This document shows, piece after piece, positions 7,840-14,568 of a stretch of DNA of 41,876 bases. The notes below the pieces were generated by a model that was not told the DNA's origin, ran no database searches, and was given only the letters and a program-made list of their open reading frames with translations. Position numbers and translations under genes: made by a program. This stretch comes from Minisyncoccota bacterium (GTDB lineage Bacteria > Patescibacteriota > Minisyncoccia > Minisyncoccales > GBS-2), in NCBI GenBank assembly GCA_938023415.1, contig CALHEE010000007.1:1-41876 (forward strand), written 5' to 3'. Every line of letters starts with the position of its first letter. Positions within the stretch are counted from its first letter, which is position 1.

Positions 7840-9003
7840 TTAAGTTGGCTTTTCTTTCTTTTTCCTTTTTATGAGGGCGAGAATAATTAAAGTGATAAGG
7901 CAAAAAATTACTAAAATTAGCTTCCATGGCGTTCTTCCTATTTCAACCAAACTGGCCAAAAGTAAAGAGGCAAACCCAGGATAAGTAAACGGGGCTTGTT
8001 TTTCTAAAGGGGGAGGTATTATTTGTTCTTCAGGTGGCAAAATTTCGCTAGGAGGTGGTACAATTTCTTCGGTTGGACTTGTCGTTTCCTCACCCAAAAC
8101 TTCTCTTTTAGGAGTTACACCCTTTTTTTCTTTTAAAAGACCAATTTCCACTTTCTTTCCCAAAGTAGTAAAACTATATTCTTGACTAATTGCCAAAGAG
8201 CCTCGAGAAACCGCTCGGAAATAATAAGTCGTTCCAGGCTCCAATCCCGTAATGGTTACTGAATGATAAATTACTTTTGGAATAATATCGTACTCTAAAG
8301 TAGTGCGAGCATAACCATATTTTGGTGGTGTTCCGGTATTATCGGTTAAATCTAAATTGTGTGGTTCTCCTTCTTTAGCATAAATCACATAACTGGTAGC
8401 GGGAAAATTTGTCATCCAAGTAATGGTGAAGCTTGTTTCCGTAGATGTAGTGACTTTTAATGTTTCTTCATAAATCATCAACCCTATTGCCGAATATTGA
8501 CCTCCCCAACCCAAAACAGCATAGCTTTCAACTTCTCTCCCCTCAAAGGTAAAGACTAAGTAAAACTCAACTTTCTTTCCTTGATATTCATTGCCGGCAT
8601 TTTGATCAAGTTGGGCAATGAACTCAAATTGAGTAGTTTTGCCATCAGGAAGATTTGAATCCGGAAGTTCAAGAGTGTTTTCAAAAAGATGAGCTAGAGT
8701 AGTTGTCACTATTTGATTTTCTTTTTTTATGGTTAAATGAATTACTTCTGCTAGATCATAAGTTGAAGTAGGACTAATTCGCTCTCCTCTCAATGATATC
8801 TTTTCGTAATCTTTGCCAGCTTCATTTTTAATGATTACAGTTGAAGTTACGGTCTGACCAGGGAAGAAATTTTCCACTTCAAAAATAGGACTAGGACTAA
8901 TTCTTATTCCACTAGCTTCAACCTGGCTTGGCCTTACCAATAAAACACCAAGGCTCAAAAGAGCAACTAATATTATTAAATTGACTTTTTCTATTTTTTT
9001 CAT
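7840..9003 (-). CDS. Exported FN3-domain protein with C-terminal membrane anchor
   Basis: 387 aa. Signal peptide 1-30 (ending VEASG). The first beta domain (about 33-165, ISPSPIFEVENFFPGQTVTS) has a look common to Gram-positive surface/TasA-associated proteins. A fibronectin type III domain covers about 180-280 (FTITWMTNFPATSYVIYA, ITGLEPGTTYYFRAVS). A Pro/Glu-rich stalk follows (about 300-340), then a membrane helix (about 360-380) with a KRKKKEK tail. It is built as a wall- or membrane-anchored surface protein. Its ATG overlaps the stop of the upstream surface gene by 4 nt, so it is the last gene of the sipW operon. Confidence 0.85.
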   Translation of the reverse strand: MKKIEKVNLIILVALLSLGVLLVRPSQVEASGIRISPSPIFEVENFFPGQTVTSTVIIKNEAGKDYEKISLRGERISPTSTYDLAEVIHLTIKKENQIVTTTLAHLFENTLELPDSNLPDGKTTQFEFIAQLDQNAGNEYQGKKVEFYLVFTFEGREVESYAVLGWGGQYSAIGLMIYEETLKVTTSTETSFTITWMTNFPATSYVIYAKEGEPHNLDLTDNTGTPPKYGYARTTLEYDIIPKVIYHSVTITGLEPGTTYYFRAVSRGSLAISQEYSFTTLGKKVEIGLLKEKKGVTPKREVLGEETTSPTEEIVPPPSEILPPEEQIIPPPLEKQAPFTYPGFASLLLASLVEIGRTPWKLILVIFCLITLIILALIKRKKKEKPT

Positions 9004-10874
9004 AGATTTGTCTTTCCAGAATTATCCTCAGGTAAAGGTTGTTCTTCATTATTGACTGAAGCATTTTCAATGATTAGTGATTCTTCACTCTTCTCTGGTC
9101 CTTGGTTAATTACCTGCTCTTCTTCATTTAACACCTCCTCGTTTGCCTTTGTTTCCTCTGGTAAGATCTCCTCAAAAATTTCTTCTTCTGTTGACCAATC
9201 TTCTTCTAAAACTGGTTCCCAGCCAGCTACCGCTACTCCAAAAGTGCCAAAAATTAAGGTTTCCACACCATCTTCTGAGGGATTGGTTCCGGGATTTGGG
9301 GTGGCATTAATGATCCAATCTGTAGCTAAATCAGTATCGTAACCTTTAATAATCCTGGCTAAAGATTTGCCTTTACCTGAAAGTGGTAATTCAAAATAGG
9401 TGGTATCATTGCCATAACTCATCGCATCAACAACTGTATCAGAAGCATCTTTAAGAATTACTCTATCTCCACTATTTGCTAAACCATTGCCAATGGCAGA
9501 GTTCAAAACAATTTTTATTGCAGCTGATGGAATTGACCATTTATCCCAGGTTGAAGCTTTATAAGTGATCACGGCAAAACCTTTTGCTGGAATTGATGGA
9601 GAAGGCGGAATTGTATCGCAAGCATTGGCATCGCAAATTTTCCACCCAGAAATGTCAACTGGAGAATCAGTAGGATTGTAAATTTCTACCCATTCGTTGT
9701 CTGGCTCTTTTCCTTTGCCAGTACCAACATGATAATAAACTTCGTTAATCACTGGATGATTAGTTGTTGCTTCGGGCGCTGAAAATTGAATTTCCAAAAT
9801 CGGCCTTAATTCAATGTTATTGCTTTCTCTTGAATGGAATTTTGCCTCATAGGCAGTTGAAGAATTCTCTTGGCTATCTTTTAACATCCAGCCATAATTT
9901 GAGTAAACTCCGTCAACAAACCCTTGAACATCACTTGTCACATTCCAAGAAAGCCAAACATTTTTAGTTGTTCCGCTGGGTATTGAATCTGTTGGGTTTG
10001 AAGCAACGCCAGGTTGATTGTTCCAATTAATTCCGTTTTCAGTCCAAAAATTAGCAACTCTCCAGACTTCATAATTTCTTGAAATTGTTGGTGCTGATTT
10101 CAGATATAATTTCAAACTAGAAGACAAAATCGTTGTTCCTGCTGGGAAATTAAAGTCAAATTTAATAAATGTTCTTTTGTTTTTATTATTTTCGCTTCTT
10201 ATTTGCAATTCACTAAATCCTCCGTAATTTTTATTAGCATCGTTTTGATTCACATAACTGTCAGCAATTGGCGAATAACCAGAAGTTATTGAGCCACCAT
10301 TTTCAATTGTATTTTCTATTTCCTCTTCATCATAAAAACCTTGACCAAAAGACAATCCATCTTGCCATCCTCTAAATATAAATTTAAATTGACAAACTGC
10401 TCCTTCTTCTGGTGGGGTATAACTATTTGATAAGGTCAAAGTAAAAAGCAAATCGTCTTGATTGTTAGAAATTAAAACCGGAGAAGAAAAATTAAGGCCA
10501 GAAAGAGTGCCATTGTAAAGAATAGTTGAGTCTAATTCAACTTTCAAACTTAAAGCATTACAAAAATTTATATTGCTGTTTTCTTCATCTATTGTTGTAC
10601 TGGCATTGTAAATAAAATCCAAACTTCCTTCTTTAATAACGCTGATAGTACTTGTCACTGAATTGCCAGGTTGTAAATCAACTGCTTTTTCTGGAGGTTG
10701 CCAGCCGTTACTGGTTAAAGAAAAGTCTAAGGTGCCGGCAGAAAAAGAATTTTCCAAAGAAGTTTCGGTATCTGAAAAGAAAGCAAAGGTTTCCCCAATA
10801 GCCAAAATTCCCGTCCAGTTTAAACTGATTAAAATGAGGATTATTAAGATTTTAAATAAAGAGTTATGTTTCAT
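9000..10874 (-). CDS. TasA-like/DNRLRE/lamin-tail surface protein
   Basis: 624 aa. The N-terminal signal and mature start contain FAFFSDTETSLENSFSAGTL, the same motif that opens the two TasA-like proteins, so it is a likely SipW substrate. A DNRLRE-type domain follows (ADSYVNQNDANKNYGG, about 202 onward). A lamin-tail domain starts near 370 (VINEVYYHVGTG, NEWVEIYNPTDSPVDISGW). A Glu-rich C-terminal tail (about 550-624) has no clear membrane helix. It is probably an extracellular structural or adhesive protein. Start overlaps sipW by 11 nt; stop overlaps the FN3 gene by 4 nt. Confidence 0.85.
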   Translation of the reverse strand: MKHNSLFKILIILILISLNWTGILAIGETFAFFSDTETSLENSFSAGTLDFSLTSNGWQPPEKAVDLQPGNSVTSTISVIKEGSLDFIYNASTTIDEENSNINFCNALSLKVELDSTILYNGTLSGLNFSSPVLISNNQDDLLFTLTLSNSYTPPEEGAVCQFKFIFRGWQDGLSFGQGFYDEEEIENTIENGGSITSGYSPIADSYVNQNDANKNYGGFSELQIRSENNKNKRTFIKFDFNFPAGTTILSSSLKLYLKSAPTISRNYEVWRVANFWTENGINWNNQPGVASNPTDSIPSGTTKNVWLSWNVTSDVQGFVDGVYSNYGWMLKDSQENSSTAYEAKFHSRESNNIELRPILEIQFSAPEATTNHPVINEVYYHVGTGKGKEPDNEWVEIYNPTDSPVDISGWKICDANACDTIPPSPSIPAKGFAVITYKASTWDKWSIPSAAIKIVLNSAIGNGLANSGDRVILKDASDTVVDAMSYGNDTTYFELPLSGKGKSLARIIKGYDTDLATDWIINATPNPGTNPSEDGVETLIFGTFGVAVAGWEPVLEEDWSTEEEIFEEILPEETKANEEVLNEEEQVINQGPEKSEESLIIENASVNNEEQPLPEDNSGKTNL

Positions 10875-11415
10875 GAATTGGTTTATTTAAACCTGATTCT
10901 TTTTTATCGTTCTTTTTAATTTCGTTTACAATGTTTTTAATTTCCTCAAAAATAATCAAAATTGCAGGTAAAATGATGATCAAGAAAAATCCCAAAGGTT
11001 TTTTGGCAAAAGCCACCGCATAACCTAAAAATGGCACGCTAAACAAAACCTTTCCCAAAATCTCTCTCTTTGTAATTTCTCTGGTATCTGGTGCATTATT
11101 GGCATCACCCTTGGTAATATAAACTGGCTGGCCATTGACCACTTTAATATCGTAAATTCTATGGGTGGTGGGCGCCTTTTTTCTACTATAAGGTCCAAAG
11201 GTTATAACATCGCCGATTTTATAATCATTAGCTGGCTTGACCACCACAATGGAACCCATTTTTATTGCCGGCGCCATTGAACCTGATTGAACAACAAATA
11301 ATTTGTAATTTCCAGTAATCGGAAAGGCCGAAAAAATTAATAACAAAGCGACCAAAACAATGAATGCCAAAAAAATATAATAAATTGTCCCAAATATTCT
11401 TCCTAAGCTTGCCAT
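10864..11415 (-). CDS. sipW: SipW-type signal peptidase I
   Basis: From the chosen ATG the protein is 183 aa. The catalytic Ser is in QSGSMAPAI (about S46) and a His replaces the usual Lys base in TTHRIYD (about H85), the mark of the ER/archaeal/SipW (S26B) type. The GDAN..D box follows (KGDANNAPDTRE). One membrane helix lies before and one after the catalytic part. SipW enzymes process TasA-family fibre proteins, and three such proteins lie beside it. An ATG at 11469 is possible, but a TATAAT box (11431-11436) lies between, giving a 9-10 nt leader for the 11415 start. Confidence 0.9.
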   Translation of the reverse strand: MASLGRIFGTIYYIFLAFIVLVALLLIFSAFPITGNYKLFVVQSGSMAPAIKMGSIVVVKPANDYKIGDVITFGPYSRKKAPTTHRIYDIKVVNGQPVYITKGDANNAPDTREITKREILGKVLFSVPFLGYAVAFAKKPLGFFLIIILPAILIIFEEIKNIVNEIKKNDKKESGLNKPIHET

Positions 11416-11436
11416 ACTTGTTTGAAAAAAATTATA

Positions 11437-11691
11437 ATGAAATTGATCCTTGAGGATAAAGATATTCAAAAATTAATTGAGGTATTTCTAACTCGCAAGG
11501 ATTTCATTGAAGCAATTTCTAATTTGGTTAATAAGGAAGATATCAATAAACTTCATCCTGCCATCGATGCCTATGCCAAGAAGGTTGATACTTATGCTTA
11601 GGAAATGATAATGTTGGCTCACAAAGTTGATCGCAATGAAAAATGGATCCATCAAATTGCTGAAAAACTGGGAATAAAATTGGAATATTAA
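11437..11691 (+). pseudogene. Small conserved coiled-coil protein gene broken by one in-frame amber codon
   Basis: Plus-strand frame of 84 amino-acid positions: it begins MKLILEDKDIQKLIEVFL, runs to DTYA, has TAG at 11599-11601 (codon 55), then continues in the same frame EMIMLAHKVDRNEKWIHQI and ends EKLGIKLEY, TAA. The composition on both sides of the TAG is coherent and resembles a small CPR-type protein with Gln at this site (CAG to TAG is one change). It has its own plus-strand terminator (11728-11751). It is either a fresh pseudogene, a stop readthrough, or a base-call error. It is divergent from sipW, and its ATG overlaps the sipW -10 region. Confidence 0.75.
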
Positions 11692-11698
11692 CCTCAAC

Positions 11699-11722
11699 AA
11701 TTTTCGATTTTCAATTTCTGAC
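11699..11722. repeat. Degenerate heptanucleotide repeat
   Basis: On the minus strand GAAATTGAAAATCGAAAATTG is spaced at about 7 nt (GAAAATC, GAAAATT). This is the same period as the repeats inside polX and pflX, but here non-coding, just after the broken small gene. Confidence 0.5.
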
Positions 11723-11727
11723 ATTCT

Positions 11728-11751
11728 CAGCTTTCAAAGAGCTGTTTTTTT
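11728..11751 (+). terminator. Intrinsic terminator of the broken small gene
   Basis: The stem CAGCT (11728-11732) with AGCTG (11740-11744) has a 7-nt loop and is followed on the plus strand by seven T residues. It supports a true plus-strand transcription unit. Confidence 0.75.
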
Positions 11752-11755
11752 ATTT

Positions 11756-11825
11756 CTTAAACCCTTTAGAGGTTGCCCCAGCTTTCGCCACAAGGAAGCC
11801 TTGAGGCAACCAAAAAGGATTTAAG
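11756..11825. repeat. Long imperfect inverted repeat downstream of second TasA-like gene
   Basis: Three paired blocks: CTTAAA/TTTAAG, CCTTT/AAAGG and GGTTGCC/GGCAACC (about 18 bp). They enclose 27 nt with a further small AAGG/CCTT hairpin. No U-tract follows on either strand, so it is not a standard terminator. It may protect the 3' end of the tasA message or be a small non-autonomous repeat. Confidence 0.6.
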
Positions 11826-11833
11826 ATGAATAT

Positions 11834-12646
11834 TTATGGCGTTACCTGTTCTAATCGGAAAGTGAGATCAAACTGGACACTATCAGATTGAATAACATTA
11901 TCGTTAATATCCCACCATTTCGTACCATCCCAAGCTTGAAGATTGCTTTCTAATTTTGCTTTAAAGAAAAAAGCAATTTCTGCACCTGGAGCAAGTGTTC
12001 CGTAGGTGAAAGTTTTATTCTCCCAACTTTTGAGACCGAAATAACCATAGTTAGTCTTCGGTCCTACTGCCCACTGACTTATAACAATTGATGGGACGCT
12101 CCAATTTTTAGGACCCCAGCCACAACTGCCTCCGGTATTAACTTCTTTACTTACTTGTGCAATAAACCATCCTTCTTCATCGTTCCGCTCTATAATTGTA
12201 GTGTAAGGCTTGGCTTCTTCCCAAATATCATCAGGATGAATCCCGGGCTTTATAAACTCGCTCAGTTCGCCATTAGTGGGATGTCCGAGGGTAGGTCTCG
12301 CCCCAAGCTTACCATAAGGCTCAGCTTCTGCTATGCTCTCGGGCGTATTTATACCATTTTCTTGATCATTCATTGTACCAAAAGTTACCGATAATATACC
12401 GGGCAAACTTCCAACATTTTTCAAGACCCATTTATAATATCCAGAATCGTCGCCTGGCTTCATATTAGAAAGAGTAACATGGACCACATTGGGATCGTCG
12501 TTGTCATCAACTTTCAAATCCAAAGTTCCGGTAATAAATGTGTTTCCAGATGAAGTTTCGGTGTCAGAAAAATAAGCAATCGTTCCGCCAATAACAATTG
12601 CTGAAACTATTCCAATTATTCCAAGGCTGAAAATTATTTTTTTCAT
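11834..12646 (-). CDS. TasA/camelysin-like fibre protein (second copy)
   Basis: 270 aa. The signal peptide runs into GGTIAYFSDTETSSGNTF, the TasA/CalY (M73 camelysin) signature. It is followed by TGTLDLKVDD and a beta-sandwich with the internal phrase KPGDDSGYYKWVLKNVGS. The C-terminal part repeats the family ending (IIQSDSVQFDLTFRLEQ). The middle has an insertion of about 80 residues absent from the neighbouring copy. Expected role: extracellular fibre or matrix subunit matured by the SipW next door. It lies 64 nt after the first copy with no promoter visible, so it is probably co-transcribed. Confidence 0.9.
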   Translation of the reverse strand: MKKIIFSLGIIGIVSAIVIGGTIAYFSDTETSSGNTFITGTLDLKVDDNDDPNVVHVTLSNMKPGDDSGYYKWVLKNVGSLPGILSVTFGTMNDQENGINTPESIAEAEPYGKLGARPTLGHPTNGELSEFIKPGIHPDDIWEEAKPYTTIIERNDEEGWFIAQVSKEVNTGGSCGWGPKNWSVPSIVISQWAVGPKTNYGYFGLKSWENKTFTYGTLAPGAEIAFFFKAKLESNLQAWDGTKWWDINDNVIQSDSVQFDLTFRLEQVTP

Positions 12647-12706
12647 AGATCTTTTAAATTATTTTTTTAACCGCAACTCTTTTAACTTTTGAAGTTAAAA
12701 AGATCT
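12647..12706 (-). promoter_or_regulatory. Leader hairpins that could mask the second tasA-like start
   Basis: AGATCTTTT (12647-12655) and AAAAGATCT (12698-12706) form a perfect 9-bp inverted repeat, and its 3' arm on the minus strand touches the ATG at 12646. Overlapping it, TTTTAACTT (12680-12688) and AAGTTAAAA (12692-12700) form a 9-bp, 3-nt-loop hairpin. The two stems share bases, so they exclude each other. No strong ribosome-binding site is visible. Confidence 0.55.
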
Positions 12707-12710
12707 ACCC

Positions 12711-13283
12711 TTAAGATTGAACCAGATTGAAGGTAATATCAAAACTGGCACTATCTGACTGAATAATATTGCCAACTGTATTGGCTATTGACCACTCAAG
12801 AGTAACATCAACTGTTTCGCTTGGACCAAGATTAGCAACATCAGAATAAGTTTTTGGTAGAAGATTGAGCGTTGTTGTTGCTATTGGATTTCCAGCTACT
12901 TTGAGTATTACATCAATATATTGGCCGAGTTCACCTCCACCAGTTGGTCCACAACTATTATCTCCGGCAGTCGTCTCTGGTTCAGTGCATCCATTGTCGT
13001 CATTAGTAATACCGCTTACTACCAAAGAAAGCTTTCCTGCAACAGTACCAACATTTTTGGCAGTCCAGGTGTAGCTACCGCTATCACCAGGCTTTGCGTT
13101 TGTAATAGTTATTTTGTCTACAGTACTACCTTCTTTATCATTTACTTTTAAATCCAAAGTTCCAGCTGAAAATGTGTTTCCAGATGAAGTTTCTGTGTCA
13201 GAAAAATAAGCAATCGTTCCGCCAATAACAATGGCAGCTATTGCCCCAATGACACTCAAACTAATTAGAATTTTTGTTTTCAT
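12711..13283 (-). CDS. TasA/camelysin-like fibre protein (first copy)
   Basis: 190 aa, compact form of the family. The signal peptide leads to IGGTIAYFSDTETSSGNTF, then SAGTLDLKVNDKEGS, TNAKPGDSGSYTWTAKNVG and the C-terminal IIQSDSASFDITFNLVQS. The first 120 nt or so are nearly identical to those of the second copy, while the bodies differ. It has two cysteines in the loop CTEPETTAGDNSC. Likely exported via Sec, cut by SipW, and assembled outside the cell. It is preceded by the elaborate leader at 13284-13690. Confidence 0.92.
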   Translation of the reverse strand: MKTKILISLSVIGAIAAIVIGGTIAYFSDTETSSGNTFSAGTLDLKVNDKEGSTVDKITITNAKPGDSGSYTWTAKNVGTVAGKLSLVVSGITNDDNGCTEPETTAGDNSCGPTGGGELGQYIDVILKVAGNPIATTTLNLLPKTYSDVANLGPSETVDVTLEWSIANTVGNIIQSDSASFDITFNLVQS

Positions 13284-13306
13284 TTTTTTAATTTTTTAAT
13301 TTTGAT

Positions 13307-13359
13307 TTGCCATTTTTATTTTGTTGGCTAAAACCTCCCAAAATGGCAATTTAGCCAAC
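13307..13359 (-). promoter_or_regulatory. Predicted H-type pseudoknot in tasA-like leader
   Basis: Two interleaved perfect 10-bp pairings: TTGCCATTTT (13307-13316) with AAAATGGCAA (13340-13349), and GTTGGCTAAA (13323-13332) with TTTAGCCAAC (13350-13359). Read on the minus strand the order is b, a, b', a', which is an H-type pseudoknot or two alternative hairpins. It ends 23 nt before the ATG. GGGAGG lies in the loop. Confidence 0.65.
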
Positions 13360-13373
13360 CCGACCTTTATAAA

Positions 13374-13407
13374 TTTAAAAAATAAAACTTCTCCTTCAAG
13401 AGAAGTT
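13374..13407 (-). terminator. Intrinsic terminator/attenuator within tasA-like leader
   Basis: On the minus strand AACTTCTC, 6-nt loop, GAGAAGTT, then TTATTTTTT. It sits about 90 nt upstream of the ATG and downstream of both promoters, so it would end transcription unless bypassed. Confidence 0.8.
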
Positions 13408-13412
13408 GAAAC

Positions 13413-13477
13413 GCGGGATATTTGTTTATCAAAAAATGAAAATTATTCACACCTTCCCGCTTAGTCCTCCTCTAAGC
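13413..13477 (-). ncRNA. Structured 5' leader with AGGAGGA-loop hairpin
   Basis: On the minus strand GCTTAG, loop AGGAGGA, CTAAGC (13459-13477) forms a hairpin. GCGGGA, which overlaps its 3' end, pairs across 36 nt with TCCCGC (13413-13418). The terminator at 13374-13407 follows at once. A structured domain in front of a terminator is the layout of an attenuator or riboswitch; no known class is recognised. Confidence 0.5.
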
Positions 13478-13487
13478 AGATTATTTA

Positions 13488-13515
13488 ATTTTATACGGCC
13501 AAAAAATTTTGTCAA
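13488..13515 (-). promoter_or_regulatory. Proximal promoter of tasA-like operon
   Basis: Minus strand TTGACA (13510-13515), 16-nt spacer, TAAAAT (13488-13493). A second TTGACA lies just upstream (13517-13522). Start predicted near 13481, giving a leader of about 200 nt. Confidence 0.75.
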
Positions 13516-13530
13516 GTGTCAATTTTTAAC

Positions 13531-13647
13531 GAGAGGCTTTCTTTGGGCACCCATACCCACCAATGATGGGAACTGACAGCAAGAAAATTTTGCCACCAGT
13601 AGTTAGGGAGGATTGTACTAACTATGGGTGCCCAAAGAAAATTTCTC
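13531..13647 (-). ncRNA. Cloverleaf-like inverted-repeat element
   Basis: Perfect 18-bp arms TTTCTTTGGGCACCCATA (13538-13555) and the complement (13623-13640), extended by GAGA/TCTC after a 3x3 internal loop. Between them are three hairpins: CCCACC/GATGGG (13556-13570), ACTG..GCAA/TTGC..CAGT (13572-13600) and AGTTAG/CTAACT (13601-13623). This makes a four-way junction. On the minus strand the last hairpin loop carries UCCUCC. A promoter reads into it from 13662-13690. It could be a structured RNA or a MITE-like element; no target duplication is seen. Confidence 0.6.
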
Positions 13648-13661
13648 TGCATTGATCCTAA

Positions 13662-13690
13662 AAGATAACACAAATTTAAAAATCTGTCAA
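13662..13690 (-). promoter_or_regulatory. Distal promoter reading into the cloverleaf element
   Basis: Minus strand TTGACA (13685-13690), 17-nt spacer, TATCTT (13662-13667) with TG one base before (extended -10). The -35 box lies inside the stem of the terminator that ends the greA operon. Start predicted near 13655. Confidence 0.55.
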
Positions 13691-13704
13691 GGAATACCTG
13701 ACAG
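13672..13704 (-). terminator. Intrinsic terminator of the greA-HD-DUF72 operon
   Basis: On the minus strand CTGTC-AGG, TATT loop, CCT-T-GACAG, then ATTTTTAAATTT. It sits about 57 nt past the last DUF72 stop. Confidence 0.65.
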
Positions 13705-13760
13705 AAATGTTCATTAGCTGGTGAAGAAGGTTTAAAATAAATTTAATGTCCTATCTTGTC

Positions 13761-14516
13761 CTATCTATTGAGTGTCCTAAGAAGTTCCTTAGCATCTTTT
13801 ACTGCATATCCGTAGGCATCATTATTGAAATAGCAATAAATATCTAAATTTTGTCTTTGCCATTTTTTGATTTTTTGAGCCAATTCCTTTAATTCTTTTT
13901 TTGTATATTTTGAGGCGAATAAAACTTTTGAGCCGTGCATCCTAATATAGACAAAATCAGCGCTCACTACCTCTCTCTTTGGCCAATGAGGAGAATCAAC
14001 AATAACCCAGGCGCAATTTTTCTCTTTTAAAATCTGATAAATTTCTTTGTCGCACCAAGTTTCGTTCCGAAATTCGAAAGCAAACTTTAATTGCCAATTC
14101 CGAGAAATTTGACTACTAATTTTACTGATCATTTCAATAAATTCTTTTAATCTTTTTGTGTCTTTTTTCCAGCCAGGAGGTAATTGAAATAAAAAGGGGC
14201 CCAATTTTTCTTTTAAATTTAGGGCCCTTTTGAAAAATATCGTCCAAAGCTCTTGGCAATCAGCTAATTTTTTAATGTGGGTAATAAACCTTGAAACCTT
14301 AACTGAGAAGATAAAATTTTTTGGTGTTCTTTTGTACCATCCTTCAAAGGCCTTTTCCCCTGGTAATCTGTAAAAAGTGTTATTGAGTTCAACTGTCTGA
14401 AAATGTTGGCAATAGTATTCAAGCTTTTTTGATTTTGGCCAGCCAACTGGGTAAAAAACGCCATTTTCCCAATGGGAATAAACATAACCTGATGTTCCAA
14501 TAAAAATTTTTGCCAT
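13761..14516 (-). CDS. DUF72 family protein (YecE-like), canonical copy
   Basis: 251 aa from the ATG at 14516 (MAKIFIGTSGYVYSHW), where DUF72 proteins normally begin; an upstream ATG at 14558 would add 14 residues. Family marks are TVELNNTFYRLP, FLFQLPPGW, FAFEFRNETW, VIVDSPHWP and VYIRMHGS. DUF72 proteins have a TIM-barrel fold and no firm function. Last gene of the greA operon, 10 nt (or 52 nt from the chosen start) after a second, diverged DUF72 gene. Confidence 0.9.
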   Translation of the reverse strand: MAKIFIGTSGYVYSHWENGVFYPVGWPKSKKLEYYCQHFQTVELNNTFYRLPGEKAFEGWYKRTPKNFIFSVKVSRFITHIKKLADCQELWTIFFKRALNLKEKLGPFLFQLPPGWKKDTKRLKEFIEMISKISSQISRNWQLKFAFEFRNETWCDKEIYQILKEKNCAWVIVDSPHWPKREVVSADFVYIRMHGSKVLFASKYTKKELKELAQKIKKWQRQNLDIYCYFNNDAYGYAVKDAKELLRTLNR

Positions 14517-14568
14517 AAGCTTCACTTTCTCTTGAGCTTTTTGAGGGAAAGCATACATTGAAAGAAGC

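Noticed and set aside
11488-11724. 78-codon minus-strand frame near sipW
   Set aside because: Antisense to the amber-broken plus-strand gene, which has better protein character and a terminator.
13531-13647. Insertion sequence with terminal inverted repeats
   Set aside because: Only 117 nt, no transposase frame and no target-site duplication; kept as a structured element instead.
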